NCBI GenBank assembly: GCA_002381695.1
Contig: DFXM01000009.1
Coordinates: 2,812 to 22,398 of the forward strand
Origin: Clostridium sp. UBA4108
Lineage (GTDB): Bacteria; Bacillota; Clostridia; Clostridiales; Clostridiaceae
Reading direction: 5' to 3'
DNA length: 19,587 bases
A program made the translations under genes and the position numbers. Below, piece by piece: positions 8,721-14,683 of the stretch (positions are counted from its first letter, which is position 1; every line of letters begins with the position of its first letter). The notes beneath the pieces are model-generated. The model searched no databases, was not told the DNA's origin, and saw only the letters and a program-made list of their open reading frames with translations.

Positions 8721-8784
8721 AATATACTCTATTTAATAGATACTCTACTAAATAGAGTATATTGCAAATGTTTAATTATGTCAA
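8721..8784 (-). promoter_or_regulatory. Sigma-A promoter embedded in a 15-bp inverted repeat
   Basis: On the minus strand TTGACA (8784-8779), 17 bp, TATACT (8761-8756) is close to consensus. The -10 lies inside one arm of a perfect inverted repeat, AATATACTCTATTTA (8721-8735) and its complement at 8749-8763, 13 bp apart, with a further ATACTCTA in the centre (8740-8747). This is a strong candidate operator for the winged-helix protein encoded in the same operon. Confidence 0.75.
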
Positions 8785-8813
8785 TAGTTATTTGCATAAA
8801 CTTCCTATTAGCC

Positions 8814-9698
8814 TCATTGGCCCTGATTGACCCAATTTTGAATTTCAGGATACTGATGGATCATTTTCTCATTTGCAATTTCAAGTTGTTTTTGATATTC
8901 ATCATAAGAGGTACTGAGATTTCGCATTGCAGGGATAAAAGTATCATAGTACCCACTTGTGCTGCCGAACTCTCTCATGAGAATCATTAACTTACAGGCT
9001 GGTGAATTTTTATATTCATCAGAATTTTTATAGTCAATATACCACTCCAATGTCTCCTTATTTTCTGCCATAAACTCCTCGGGGCTATCTAAGGAGTTTT
9101 TCACATTGGCGCTTATATCACGAATGGCTTGTATGTCTAAGTGTTTAGTGCTTTCATCAAGATATTTTTGCAAATCCTCAGGGAAAAGAAAACTCGGCAT
9201 GTTGTCTAAAAACTCAACTATTTCATGAAAAGCCCCTTGCTGTGATGGGGTTGTCATTGGTTCATTTAGAAAGTTTGAGAAGTGCAGACTTATAAATCTG
9301 CCATAGTAACCAGGGAATGTATCTAAAAGCTTTTCAGTTATGGTCTTGTTTTGCTCAATGGCATTTAGTTCAATACGGATTTTATCAAAATCTCCACTGA
9401 TACTAAGCTTTTCCAATAAGTTTTGCTTAACCTTTTCTCTTTCAATTTCCAAACCCTTTTCATGAGATAATCTTTGCAAAATATCACTGTTTTTATTGCC
9501 TAAAACCGATTTTATTTCTTCAATATTCAAATTAAGCTTTCTTAAAACAGCAATTTTCTTTAAGCGTTTAACGTCATCTGTGTTGAAGTCTCGGTATCCG
9601 TTTTCTAAAAGCATAGGGCGAATTAAGCCCTGTTCTTCATAATATTCAACTGCCTTTTTAGTTAAAGCACATTGTGTGCATACTTCTTTAATCAACAT
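8814..9698 (-). CDS. MerR-family transcriptional regulator
   Basis: A 294-residue regulator. The N-terminal MerR winged helix-turn-helix occupies about 1-70 (AVEYYEEQGLIRP, NGYRDF and LNLNIEEIKSVLG are typical), followed by a dimerisation coiled coil (about 75-115) and a larger helical C-terminal domain (about 120-294) that I cannot assign to a ligand. The start is the ATG 5 nt after GAGGTGA; the longer GTG start lies in the ribosome binding site. The promoter immediately upstream has the long spacer MerR proteins act on, so autoregulation is likely. No target gene is adjacent in the same operon. Confidence 0.85.
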   Translation of the reverse strand: MLIKEVCTQCALTKKAVEYYEEQGLIRPMLLENGYRDFNTDDVKRLKKIAVLRKLNLNIEEIKSVLGNKNSDILQRLSHEKGLEIEREKVKQNLLEKLSISGDFDKIRIELNAIEQNKTITEKLLDTFPGYYGRFISLHFSNFLNEPMTTPSQQGAFHEIVEFLDNMPSFLFPEDLQKYLDESTKHLDIQAIRDISANVKNSLDSPEEFMAENKETLEWYIDYKNSDEYKNSPACKLMILMREFGSTSGYYDTFIPAMRNLSTSYDEYQKQLEIANEKMIHQYPEIQNWVNQGQ

Positions 9699-9716
9699 AT
9701 TTATCACCTCAATATC

Positions 9717-9747
9717 ATCATAAGCTAGTACCCAGGGTGATAGTCAA
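9717..9747 (-). promoter_or_regulatory. MerR-type promoter with 19-bp spacer
   Basis: TTGACT (9747-9742), 19 bp, TATGAT (9722-9717) on the minus strand. The spacer carries a short dyad (ACCC/GGGT). The elongated spacer is the hallmark of promoters untwisted by activated MerR proteins. Confidence 0.65.
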
Positions 9748-9757
9748 TGATTGGTTC

Positions 9758-9883
9758 TTACTTACGACAAAATAGTTTCGCCACAGCTTTAAAAGAGCTA
9801 GGTAGAATAGAAGAGACAATATTTATTTTAGAAAATAGATACTTCATCTCTAGAATCTTTATTAAACATATAAATTTTTTCAT
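9758..9883 (-). CDS. Possible 41-residue cationic peptide
   Basis: Reading frame of 41 residues beginning MKKFICLIKILEMKYLF and ending SFKAVAKLFCRK. AAGGTG lies 8 nt before the ATG. It is basic and amphipathic, with two Cys. It lies between the MerR promoter and the first immunity-like gene of the island. I do not recognise it; it may be a real small gene, a leader peptide, or chance in AT-rich DNA. Confidence 0.25.
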   Translation of the reverse strand: MKKFICLIKILEMKYLFSKINIVSSILPSSFKAVAKLFCRK

Positions 9884-9933
9884 ATTATTTACACCTTATC
9901 AGAGAAATATGGATTGATTTAATTATAGTGTTC

Positions 9934-10467
9934 TCAATCTTTCAATAAACCTTCAAGATAATTATAATCAATATCGTCGTCTTTTATTAAATAAGTTTTA
10001 TGGATCTGAATTCCATTACCATAGTCATCATCTGCTAATATAGTTATTTCAAATATTGACTTATAAGGAAAATCGATATATATACTTGCTTTATGGTAAA
10101 CTAATTTAATAGTATTAATTTTTGTTTGTTCATAAGGAGTTAAAAATTTAATAGGATGTATCTCTGTTATATTAAATCCATTTAAATAATCTAATATCTT
10201 TTTGCTTTTTTCTGTGGAAATATTAAGATCATCATAGAATTGCATTGGGTTTATATTACTATATCTGTATATGGAAAGACCACATGAATCTATATCTTGA
10301 TAGTATTTTCTATCATTAGTAGAATAAAGGGTTGTTGTTAGGGATTTTGGTATATAAATAATTTGTTTCTTTTTAAAAACATAGTGATAACTTACATAGT
10401 ATCCAATAATAATTATTATTATAAATAGGACAACTGAAGATAAAATAATTTTATTCTTTTTAGACAA
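9934..10467 (-). CDS. Membrane-anchored protein, candidate immunity protein A
   Basis: A 177-residue protein with one N-terminal helix (about 6-27, very Ile-rich) flanked by lysines (MSKKNK, FKKKQ), then an extracellular domain of about 150 residues. It starts with TTG 7 nt after GGAGGG. It is a paralogue of the 176-residue protein at 11495-12025: residues 1-55 are nearly identical (shared IPKSLTTTLYST), the middle diverges, and the end (TYLIKD, LE-LLKD) is conserved again. Conserved ends with a divergent middle suit proteins that recognise different toxins. No effector gene now faces it. Role as immunity is inferred from its paralogue's position; no family recognised. Confidence 0.6.
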   Translation of the reverse strand: MSKKNKIILSSVVLFIIIIIIGYYVSYHYVFKKKQIIYIPKSLTTTLYSTNDRKYYQDIDSCGLSIYRYSNINPMQFYDDLNISTEKSKKILDYLNGFNITEIHPIKFLTPYEQTKINTIKLVYHKASIYIDFPYKSIFEITILADDDYGNGIQIHKTYLIKDDDIDYNYLEGLLKD

Positions 10468-10538
10468 TATAATCCCTCCATTTATTATAATGCTTATCTA
10501 AGGTCAACTCTCTAAAAGATTACCTTTTCAAGTTTAAA

Positions 10539-10585
10539 TTACAGGATAAACATAATAGCCAAAAACATAGTTATGGCTTTTTCAT
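10539..10585 (-). pseudogene. Frameshifted signal-peptide-like mini-frame, copy A
   Basis: GGAGG is followed 7 nt later by ATG AAA AAG CCA TAA. Restoring one A in the lysine codons gives MKKAITMFLAIMFIL then stop, which looks like the start of a secreted protein or lipoprotein. The same one-base defect is present in the copy at 12086-12132, so it predates the duplication or the element acts as a regulatory leader rather than a gene. Confidence 0.35.
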
Positions 10586-10665
10586 AAATGCCTCCATATT
10601 AAATAAATTATACTCATATCATAGCATATTAGGAATAAAATACAGTTATTTCAATAAAATGTATT

Positions 10666-10821
10666 TTAAGCTTTCCCAACTCCCAGTATAGTTTCTTGAC
10701 TATCGTCGACTGAAACCTTTCCTTTATAAATATGTGATTTTGAGCCGTTGCCTATATCAGTATAAGCAATAGTTATTTCAGTTATAGAGGACAGAAGAGT
10801 AAAAGATAAAGAAATCAGAAA
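10666..10821 (-). pseudogene. Possible C-terminal gene fragment, unknown
   Basis: An open stretch of about 51 codons without a good start encodes a protein-like sequence that includes TEITIAYTDIGNGSKSHIYK and ends in ILGVGKA. The composition (D, G, S, K rich) is unlike random AT-rich translation. I do not recognise the family. It may be the tail of a deleted gene on the minus strand. Confidence 0.3.
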
Positions 10822-10860
10822 CTATGTATTTGGAGAAATTAAGAATAAGTTTTAAAATAT

Positions 10861-10891
10861 GGTTTACAAATTTAAATAAAAAATCGTTCTT
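10861..10891 (+). promoter_or_regulatory. UviA-type sigma promoter P1
   Basis: GGTTTACA (10861-10868), 17 bp, GTTCTT (10886-10891) followed by TATA. The TTTACA -35 is that known for TcdR/BotR/UviA promoters. The whole block from -35 to the ribosome binding site is conserved with P2 and P3. Confidence 0.75.
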
Positions 10892-10905
10892 TATATATGT
10901 AATTA

Positions 10906-10919
10906 CTTAATCGATTAAG
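10906..10919. repeat. Conserved leader dyad, version 1
   Basis: CTTAATCGATTAAG is a perfect 14-bp palindrome about 15 bp after the P1 -10. The other two leaders hold TCAAT-GG-ATTGA and TCAAT-GA-ATTGA at the same place: the bases differ but symmetry is kept. Confidence 0.5.
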
Positions 10920-10944
10920 AAATAAATAAAGGAGTGATTTTAAA

Positions 10945-11406
10945 ATGTCAAATGAAGGATGGACCACAGAAATAGTTAATATGAGAGACGTAGATGAAAT
11001 GCTTAAATTTCAAGATCTTATGTTGAGAAAAGTAAAAGGACAGATATCAGATAATGAATTTGGACAAGCATTGAATAATATATCTCTTGGAACTGCAGCA
11101 GCAGCATTCTTTTTCCCAGGAGTTGCCATTGGTTTAGGTATAACTAGTTTTGTAACTGCATTTATGTCAGCACTTACATCATCTGAAAGAAATCTTCTTT
11201 CAAATGTAGTAGGTGTAGGAACAAGCGCCCTAATTGATTTGCAATATGACATGAGATATGTATTGACTAGATATGATCTTCTTGAAATTGAATTTGCATA
11301 TTTAGATTATACATCGAAGGGAAAGACAATCCGCTTCATACAAAGTGGAATTAGTATTCTTAGAGCACATGTTAAAGGCGGCAACGGTTGGGTTATTGTT
11401 AATTAA
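10945..11406 (+). CDS. Leaderless bacteriocin-like effector E1 (candidate pore former)
   Basis: A 153-residue protein I cannot assign to a known family. Layout: charged helical N-terminus (1-45), one Gly/Ala/Phe-rich hydrophobic hairpin-like segment (about 48-77, with FFFPGVAIGLGITSF), then a polar, beta-rich C-terminus with aromatic strands and a final WVIV. It has no signal peptide, lipobox or double-glycine leader, so release would need lysis. It starts 10 nt after AAAGGAG. It is driven by promoter P1, shares layout with E2 (hydrophobic segment at the same residue), and faces a convergent membrane-protein gene, as in pore-forming colicin operons. Role as a bacteriocin is inferred. Confidence 0.6.
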   Translation: MSNEGWTTEIVNMRDVDEMLKFQDLMLRKVKGQISDNEFGQALNNISLGTAAAAFFFPGVAIGLGITSFVTAFMSALTSSERNLLSNVVGVGTSALIDLQYDMRYVLTRYDLLEIEFAYLDYTSKGKTIRFIQSGISILRAHVKGGNGWVIVN

Positions 11407-11419
11407 TATAGTATATGAT

Positions 11420-11450
11420 AAATAGGAAGTCGAATTGACTTCCTATTTTC
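11420..11450. terminator. Bidirectional terminator between E1 and immunity-like gene B
   Basis: AAATAGGAAGTC pairs perfectly with GACTTCCTATTT around a 5-nt loop, with short T runs on both strands. Confidence 0.8.
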
Positions 11451-11494
11451 TTATTGCAAATAGAATTTAATACTATAAATTAATTATAGTAGTT

Positions 11495-12025
11495 TTAATC
11501 CTTTAATAAACTTTCAAGCTTATCATTATCAATATAACCATCCTTTATTAAATAAGTTCTATCAATTGATTGTATATAACCCTCATCATCCTTCTGTGAT
11601 AATCTTATTTCAAATACAGATTCATTAGGAAAATTTATATATATAAATAAATTTTCATAATATAAAATAAATGAATGAAAATTTATTGGATTATCAGAAT
11701 TCAAAAATTTAGTAGCATGTATTTCTTTTATATCAAATTCATTTAAATAATCTAATATTTTTTTGCTTTTTTCTTTTGACTCTTCAGTATCATCGTAGAA
11801 TTTTTGTGAATATGGTTTGGACGTAGTTACAGAAAGATGTTTTAGATTTGCATCATTATAGTACTTACTTTCTTTAGTAGAATAAAGGGTTGTTGTTAGG
11901 GATTTTGGGATATAAATAACCTGTTTCTTTTTGAAAATAAATTGATAACTTGCACAGTAGCAAATAATAATTATTATTATAAATAGAATAACTGAAGATA
12001 AAATAATTTTATTCTTTTTAGACAA
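11495..12025 (-). CDS. Membrane-anchored protein, candidate immunity protein B for E1
   Basis: A 176-residue protein with one N-terminal membrane helix (about 6-27) and an extracellular domain; TTG start behind GGAGGG. Paralogue of the protein at 9934-10467, with the middle (about 55-150) much more diverged than the ends. It converges on E1 across a shared terminator, 88 nt between stops, and has its own upstream extended -10 (TGCTATAAT), so it can be expressed when the sigma factor is off. This is how membrane immunity genes of pore-forming colicins are placed. Function inferred from context only. Confidence 0.6.
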   Translation of the reverse strand: MSKKNKIILSSVILFIIIIIICYCASYQFIFKKKQVIYIPKSLTTTLYSTKESKYYNDANLKHLSVTTSKPYSQKFYDDTEESKEKSKKILDYLNEFDIKEIHATKFLNSDNPINFHSFILYYENLFIYINFPNESVFEIRLSQKDDEGYIQSIDRTYLIKDGYIDNDKLESLLKD

Positions 12026-12085
12026 TATAATCCCTCCGTTTATTATAATAATTTTCTAAGGTCAACTCTCTAAAAGATTCTCCTT

Positions 12086-12132
12086 TCAAGGGATAAACAT
12101 AATAGCTAAGAACATAGTTATGACTTTTTCAT
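12086..12132 (-). pseudogene. Frameshifted signal-peptide-like mini-frame, copy B
   Basis: GGAGG then ATG AAA AAG TCA TAA. Adding one A would read MKKVITMFLAIMFIP then stop. Same lesion as in copy A at 10539-10585. Confidence 0.35.
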
Positions 12133-12414
12133 AAATGCCTCCATATCAAATAAATTATACTTATATTATAGCATATTAGGAATAAAATACATTTATTTCA
12201 ATAAAATAGGGTTAAGCTTTTCAAACCACCCTCAGATTAAATTCACGTTGTATAATGTAGTCAATAGCTCTAGCCATATTATATTTTTAGCATCATATAC
12301 GTATAGAGATAAATATAAATTTTACAAGCATACATTATGGGAGAAGAAACTATTCTCAGAATCTCCTATAACGACATTGCGAAATTAAAACACTAGAGGA
12401 ATAAAATATGCTAT

Positions 12415-12468
12415 AAAAAAGGTACAAAATCTGAAATAATTTTTGGAACAGATTTTGTACCTTTTTTT
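12415..12468. terminator. Strong bidirectional terminator
   Basis: GGTACAAAATCTG (12421-12433) pairs perfectly with CAGATTTTGTACC (12449-12461), flanked by six A and seven T. No gene now ends next to it on the plus strand. Confidence 0.8.
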
Positions 12469-12498
12469 ATATATAAGTTTCAATTAAGTTTGTGCATT

Positions 12499-12572
12499 AT
12501 ACAAATAGGCATATTACAAAAATTGTATTAAGTTCAATTTAAATAGTCTATAAAATAAAAGCCTATTTGTAT
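12499..12572. repeat. Spaced inverted repeat
   Basis: ATACAAATAGGC (12499-12510) and GCCTATTTGTAT (12561-12572) are exact complements 50 bp apart; similarity extends weakly outward. Could be ends of a small decayed element. Confidence 0.5.
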
Positions 12573-12640
12573 TATGTAGTTTCATTATTGAAATCTATAT
12601 TAAAAGCCTCTATATTTGTCGAAAAGTTTTTTTAAAAATT

Positions 12641-12671
12641 GGTTGCTACTTTTAATATAAAAATCGTTTTT
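12641..12671 (+). promoter_or_regulatory. Orphan UviA-type sigma promoter
   Basis: GGTTGCTA (12641-12648), 17 bp, GTTTTT (12666-12671) followed by AAC. It matches the sigma gene's own promoter at 13698-13728 in both boxes and spacing. No gene follows: a MITE-like palindrome starts at 12700. Confidence 0.6.
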
Positions 12672-12699
12672 AACTAATAGGGGATTTTTATATTTTTTT

Positions 12700-12768
12700 G
12701 GCTTTGTTTTAATATAGTGTTGATAATAATGTGTAATTCTAAAATCAACAACTATTTAAAACAAAGCC
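12700..12768. mobile_element. 69-bp palindromic MITE-like element
   Basis: Ends GGCTTTGTTTTAA and TTTAAAACAAAGCC are inverted repeats; complementarity continues inward (ATAGTGTTGAT against its near complement) for about 25 bp per arm with few mismatches. The left arm recurs at 7653, 19481 and 19565. It has no coding capacity. It looks like two IS ends joined or a solo MITE. No clear target duplication is visible. Confidence 0.6.
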
Positions 12769-12858
12769 TTCTTTAAAATAGATACCAATGTTAGTTATTT
12801 ACTTTATAACACATTAAAAAGTAGAGGTAAGGTTTTTATAATAATTGATGAATAATAG

Positions 12859-12901
12859 GTAATAAGTGAATTTTTCCAAAGGATAAAACAGCACTTATTA
12901 C
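12859..12901. repeat. 10-bp inverted repeat
   Basis: GTAATAAGTG and CACTTATTAC are exact complements 23 bp apart. There is no T run, so a terminator is unlikely. Confidence 0.35.
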
Positions 12902-12973
12902 TTCATAATCGCTACTATATCTAGATATATAATATTATTTTTTTCTACCTAAGCTTAGTTAGCATAATAAATT

Positions 12974-13313
12974 TTAGGCTTTAAGAGTTAATCCTATTTT
13001 TAATCCCTTATAAATTACCTCTGCAATTTTCAAAGGACCATGAGCCTTATATAAATCTGCATCCCATTTAGAATCTAGAAAAAAGCATCCAATAATCATG
13101 GCTTCCAGCAAGAGTTATTCCATATCTTAAATCTGCATATTTAGCAGGGATGGTTTCTGGTATCACATCTATAAACTGAAAATCATCATCTTTAGAAAGT
13201 AGTTTTTTAAGTTCAAAAAAGACATTTCTATTCTCAATTACTTCGTCTACAATGGCAGCGGAACCACGGACATTTTTATTATGATCAGCGCTACCACAAA
13301 TTTTACTAAGCAT
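12974..13313 (-). pseudogene. Broken N-acetylmuramoyl-L-alanine amidase-like gene
   Basis: The first frame (13313 to about 13100) starts behind AGTAGGAAT and reads ADHNKNVRGSAAIVDEVIEN, resembling the start of zinc amidases of the Amidase_3 type (His of the GHG motif and the following Glu). Near 13100 the frame shifts, and the continuation to a TAA at 12974 reads GCFFLDSKWDADLY, then HGPLKIAEVIYKGLKIG, typical of the C-terminus of these cell-wall hydrolases. The catalytic middle is missing, so both an internal deletion and a frameshift are implied. Beside a holin-like gene, an amidase could once have completed a lysis module, or it may be a prophage endolysin remnant. Confidence 0.5.
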
Positions 13314-13531
13314 ACTATTCCTACTTCCTTTATTTAAAGATATATATGGTTTAAAATTTGATTTTTAATTTCCATTGGATTCCAATCTTCTGTAGCTTCT
13401 TCAAAACATAAGAATATTTATGGTTTTATTTAAAACTGGGTAAATAAAAACTGTAAAATCAAAACAAAGTTTTAGCCAAGGGTATATAACTGCTTTATAA
13501 ATTAAAAACAGGATATGCTCCGAAACAAGCA

Positions 13532-13572
13532 ATGTAAATCAAAATGTTTACATAAAATTCATAAAGTATAAT
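13532..13572 (+). promoter_or_regulatory. Dyad overlapping a possible sigma-A promoter of the sigma gene
   Basis: ATGTAAA-N8-TTTACAT (13532-13553) is a perfect 7-bp inverted repeat; TATAAT (13567-13572) lies 13 bp downstream. A -35 at normal spacing would fall inside the dyad, a typical repressor arrangement. It is not the Gram-positive LexA box (GAAC-N4-GTTC). Confidence 0.4.
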
Positions 13573-13697
13573 GTTCTTAGAAGAAGTACTGAGTGTAGAA
13601 TCTCAGGCTATTATATAGAAATTAAAGCCGCACTAAATAACAAAAATAATCAAAATATGTAAATAAATTGTAAAAAACACAATAAAATCAATTATTT

Positions 13698-13728
13698 GGT
13701 TGCTAATTTTTACTTGTAATCTGTTTTT
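13698..13728 (+). promoter_or_regulatory. UviA-type sigma promoter of the sigma gene itself
   Basis: GGTTGCTA (13698-13705), 17 bp, GTTTTT (13723-13728), 31 bp before the start codon. The -35 differs from the TTTACA of the effector promoters, so self-activation may be weaker. Confidence 0.6.
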
Positions 13729-13759
13729 AATCTATAAATTGATATACTGGAGGGATTAC

Positions 13760-14317
13760 ATGGAACCGTCTGTTTATGAATTAGTAAAGAGTTTAAAAGT
13801 TAATAAAGATAAGGCACTAGTTGAACTAATAGATAGATTTAACCCATTAATAAACAGCTTAAGTAGAAAGCTTGATTATTATTGCGCTGATACAGATATT
13901 CTAATTGCATTTATTAATATTGTTTCTAATTGTAATATAGAAAATTATATAAGCCATAATGACGGTCCTATAGTTAGGTATATAGAGGTATGCTTAAATA
14001 ACAGATTTAATGATCTTTATAAAACAAAGAAATCTAAAAACAATTCAGCTATAGAGGAGATAGAAATAAATTTAGATGTATTAAAATCCACTAATTTAAA
14101 TGATTCCTATGAAGATTTAATCTCTAACATAGATTTTTTCAATATAATAGATTCCGTATCCCTGACAGAAAAGCAAAGAGCCGTAATAATTAAAAGCTTT
14201 CTAAGGGATTTATCAGATTTAGAAATATCTAACCAATTAAAAATAAGTAGACAAGCTGTAAATAAAACAAAAAATCAAGCTCTTAAAGTTATAAAACAAT
14301 ACTTAGAAGCAGCTTGA
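13760..14317 (+). CDS. uviA: UviA/TcdR/BotR-type (group 5) alternative sigma factor
   Basis: A 185-residue RNA polymerase sigma factor. A region-2-like segment lies at about 24-60 (IDRFNPLINSLSRKL, then DILIAFINIV). A region 4 helix-turn-helix at about 134-181 starts SLTEKQRAVI and contains LSDLEISNQLKISRQAVNKT, the signature of the toxin/bacteriocin sigma group (TcdR, BotR, TetR, UviA). Length fits that group. The start is the ATG behind GGAGGG; a longer frame starts inside the promoter. It sits 27 nt before uviB, as in the UV-inducible uviAB pair of C. perfringens pIP404, and presumably drives the effector promoters with GGTTTACA boxes. Which of the four named sigma factors is closest cannot be decided by eye. 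Confidence 0.85.
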   Translation: MEPSVYELVKSLKVNKDKALVELIDRFNPLINSLSRKLDYYCADTDILIAFINIVSNCNIENYISHNDGPIVRYIEVCLNNRFNDLYKTKKSKNNSAIEEIEINLDVLKSTNLNDSYEDLISNIDFFNIIDSVSLTEKQRAVIIKSFLRDLSDLEISNQLKISRQAVNKTKNQALKVIKQYLEAA

Positions 14318-14344
14318 AAGGCAGAAGGGAGTGAAGATTAACAG

Positions 14345-14578
14345 ATGGATAATGAAATATTAAAAATGGCTATGTCTCAAGGAATCTGGGCTGTGCTGAG
14401 TGTATTCTTACTATTTTATATACTAAAGGCCCAGGAGAAGAGAGATTTAAAGCAGGATGAGAGAGAAAAGAACTATCAAGACATTATCTCAAAACTTACA
14501 GATAAATTTAGCATTGTGGAAGATATGCAAAAGGATGTGGAGGATATTAAAAGTCACATACTTAAAAAAAATAAATAA
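14345..14578 (+). CDS. uviB: BhlA/UviB-family holin-like protein
   Basis: A 77-residue protein with a single N-terminal membrane helix (about 10-28, GIWAVLSVFLLFYIL) followed by a highly charged coiled coil (about 29-75, many K/E/D). This is the layout and length of the BhlA/UviB family, holin-like proteins linked to bacteriocin release. The ribosome binding site AAGGGAGTG is rather far (about 12 nt) from the ATG. It forms an operon with the upstream sigma gene and precedes effector E2. A second copy at 15603 carries a stop at codon 15. Confidence 0.85.
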   Translation: MDNEILKMAMSQGIWAVLSVFLLFYILKAQEKRDLKQDEREKNYQDIISKLTDKFSIVEDMQKDVEDIKSHILKKNK

Positions 14579-14590
14579 TTTTTCAAAATA

Positions 14591-14621
14591 GGTTTACAAA
14601 ATTAAATAGAAAATCGTTCTT
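14591..14621 (+). promoter_or_regulatory. UviA-type sigma promoter P2
   Basis: GGTTTACA (14591-14598), 17 bp, GTTCTT (14616-14621) then TATAAG. Drives E2. Confidence 0.75.
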
Positions 14622-14636
14622 TATAAGTGTAATTAC

Positions 14637-14648
14637 TCAATGGATTGA
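14637..14648. repeat. Conserved leader dyad, version 2
   Basis: TCAAT-GG-ATTGA, at the same position as the dyads in the P1 and P3 leaders. Confidence 0.45.
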
Positions 14649-14683
14649 TTAATAAAAAATAAATTTTAAAGGAGATGTTTATA

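Larger units (their letters stand above)
9919..10677 (-). repeat. Direct repeat block A (immunity-like gene plus leader)
   Basis: This block and 11480-12222 are diverged copies in the same orientation. Each includes the complete membrane-anchored protein gene and about 210 nt of upstream leader, ending at a shared AAGCTT. The non-coding leader is better conserved than much of the coding part. The copies flank the 10945-11406 effector gene. Confidence 0.8.
10468..10860. other. Leader of immunity-like gene A and fragment region
   Basis: No intact gene. On the minus strand it holds the leader of gene A, with an extended -10 (TGCTATGAT, about 10630-10620), a GGAGG-ATG mini-frame and a coding-like fragment further upstream, each listed separately. 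Confidence 0.5.
11480..12222 (-). repeat. Direct repeat block B (immunity-like gene plus leader)
   Basis: Second copy of the block at 9919-10677, same orientation, on the other side of the E1 gene. Recombination between the blocks would delete E1. Confidence 0.8.
12026..12973. other. 948-bp gene-poor decayed region
   Basis: No intact gene. In order it holds the leader of gene B, a stretch (about 12225-12410) where I recognise nothing, a strong terminator, a 12-bp inverted repeat, an orphan sigma promoter, a MITE-like palindrome and another inverted repeat (all listed). The density of such debris suggests deletion and insertion around a lost cassette. Confidence 0.55.
13314..13759. other. Upstream region of the sigma gene
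   Basis: No intact gene. A 27-codon open stretch on the minus strand (13334-13417, including EEATEDWNPMEIKNQIL) may be the tail of a lost gene before the amidase remnant. Regulatory features are a dyad at 13532-13553 next to TATAAT (13567-13572), and the sigma-type promoter at 13698. A small CTGAG/CTCAG hairpin sits at 13589-13606. Confidence 0.5.
14301..14663 (+). repeat. Duplicated uviB-promoter module, copy 1
   Basis: From the last five codons of the sigma gene through uviB, promoter P2 and leader, this stretch is repeated at 15559-15920 with roughly 95% identity by eye. Similarity stops just before the effector ribosome binding sites, so the module carries a holin gene plus a ready-made promoter. 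Confidence 0.85.

Noticed and set aside
11495..12060. TTGACC-TATAAT directly before the immunity-like genes as a promoter
   Set aside because: The spacer is only 12 bp and transcription would start within the ribosome binding site.
12499..12901. Two or more inverted repeats as a CRISPR array
   Set aside because: The repeats are not direct, have no regular spacing or spacers, and no cas gene is present.
13547..13578. TTTACA and GTTCTT near 13550-13578 as a sixth sigma promoter
   Set aside because: Spacing is 20 bp, while the five accepted sites all have exactly 17; there is no GG before TTTACA.
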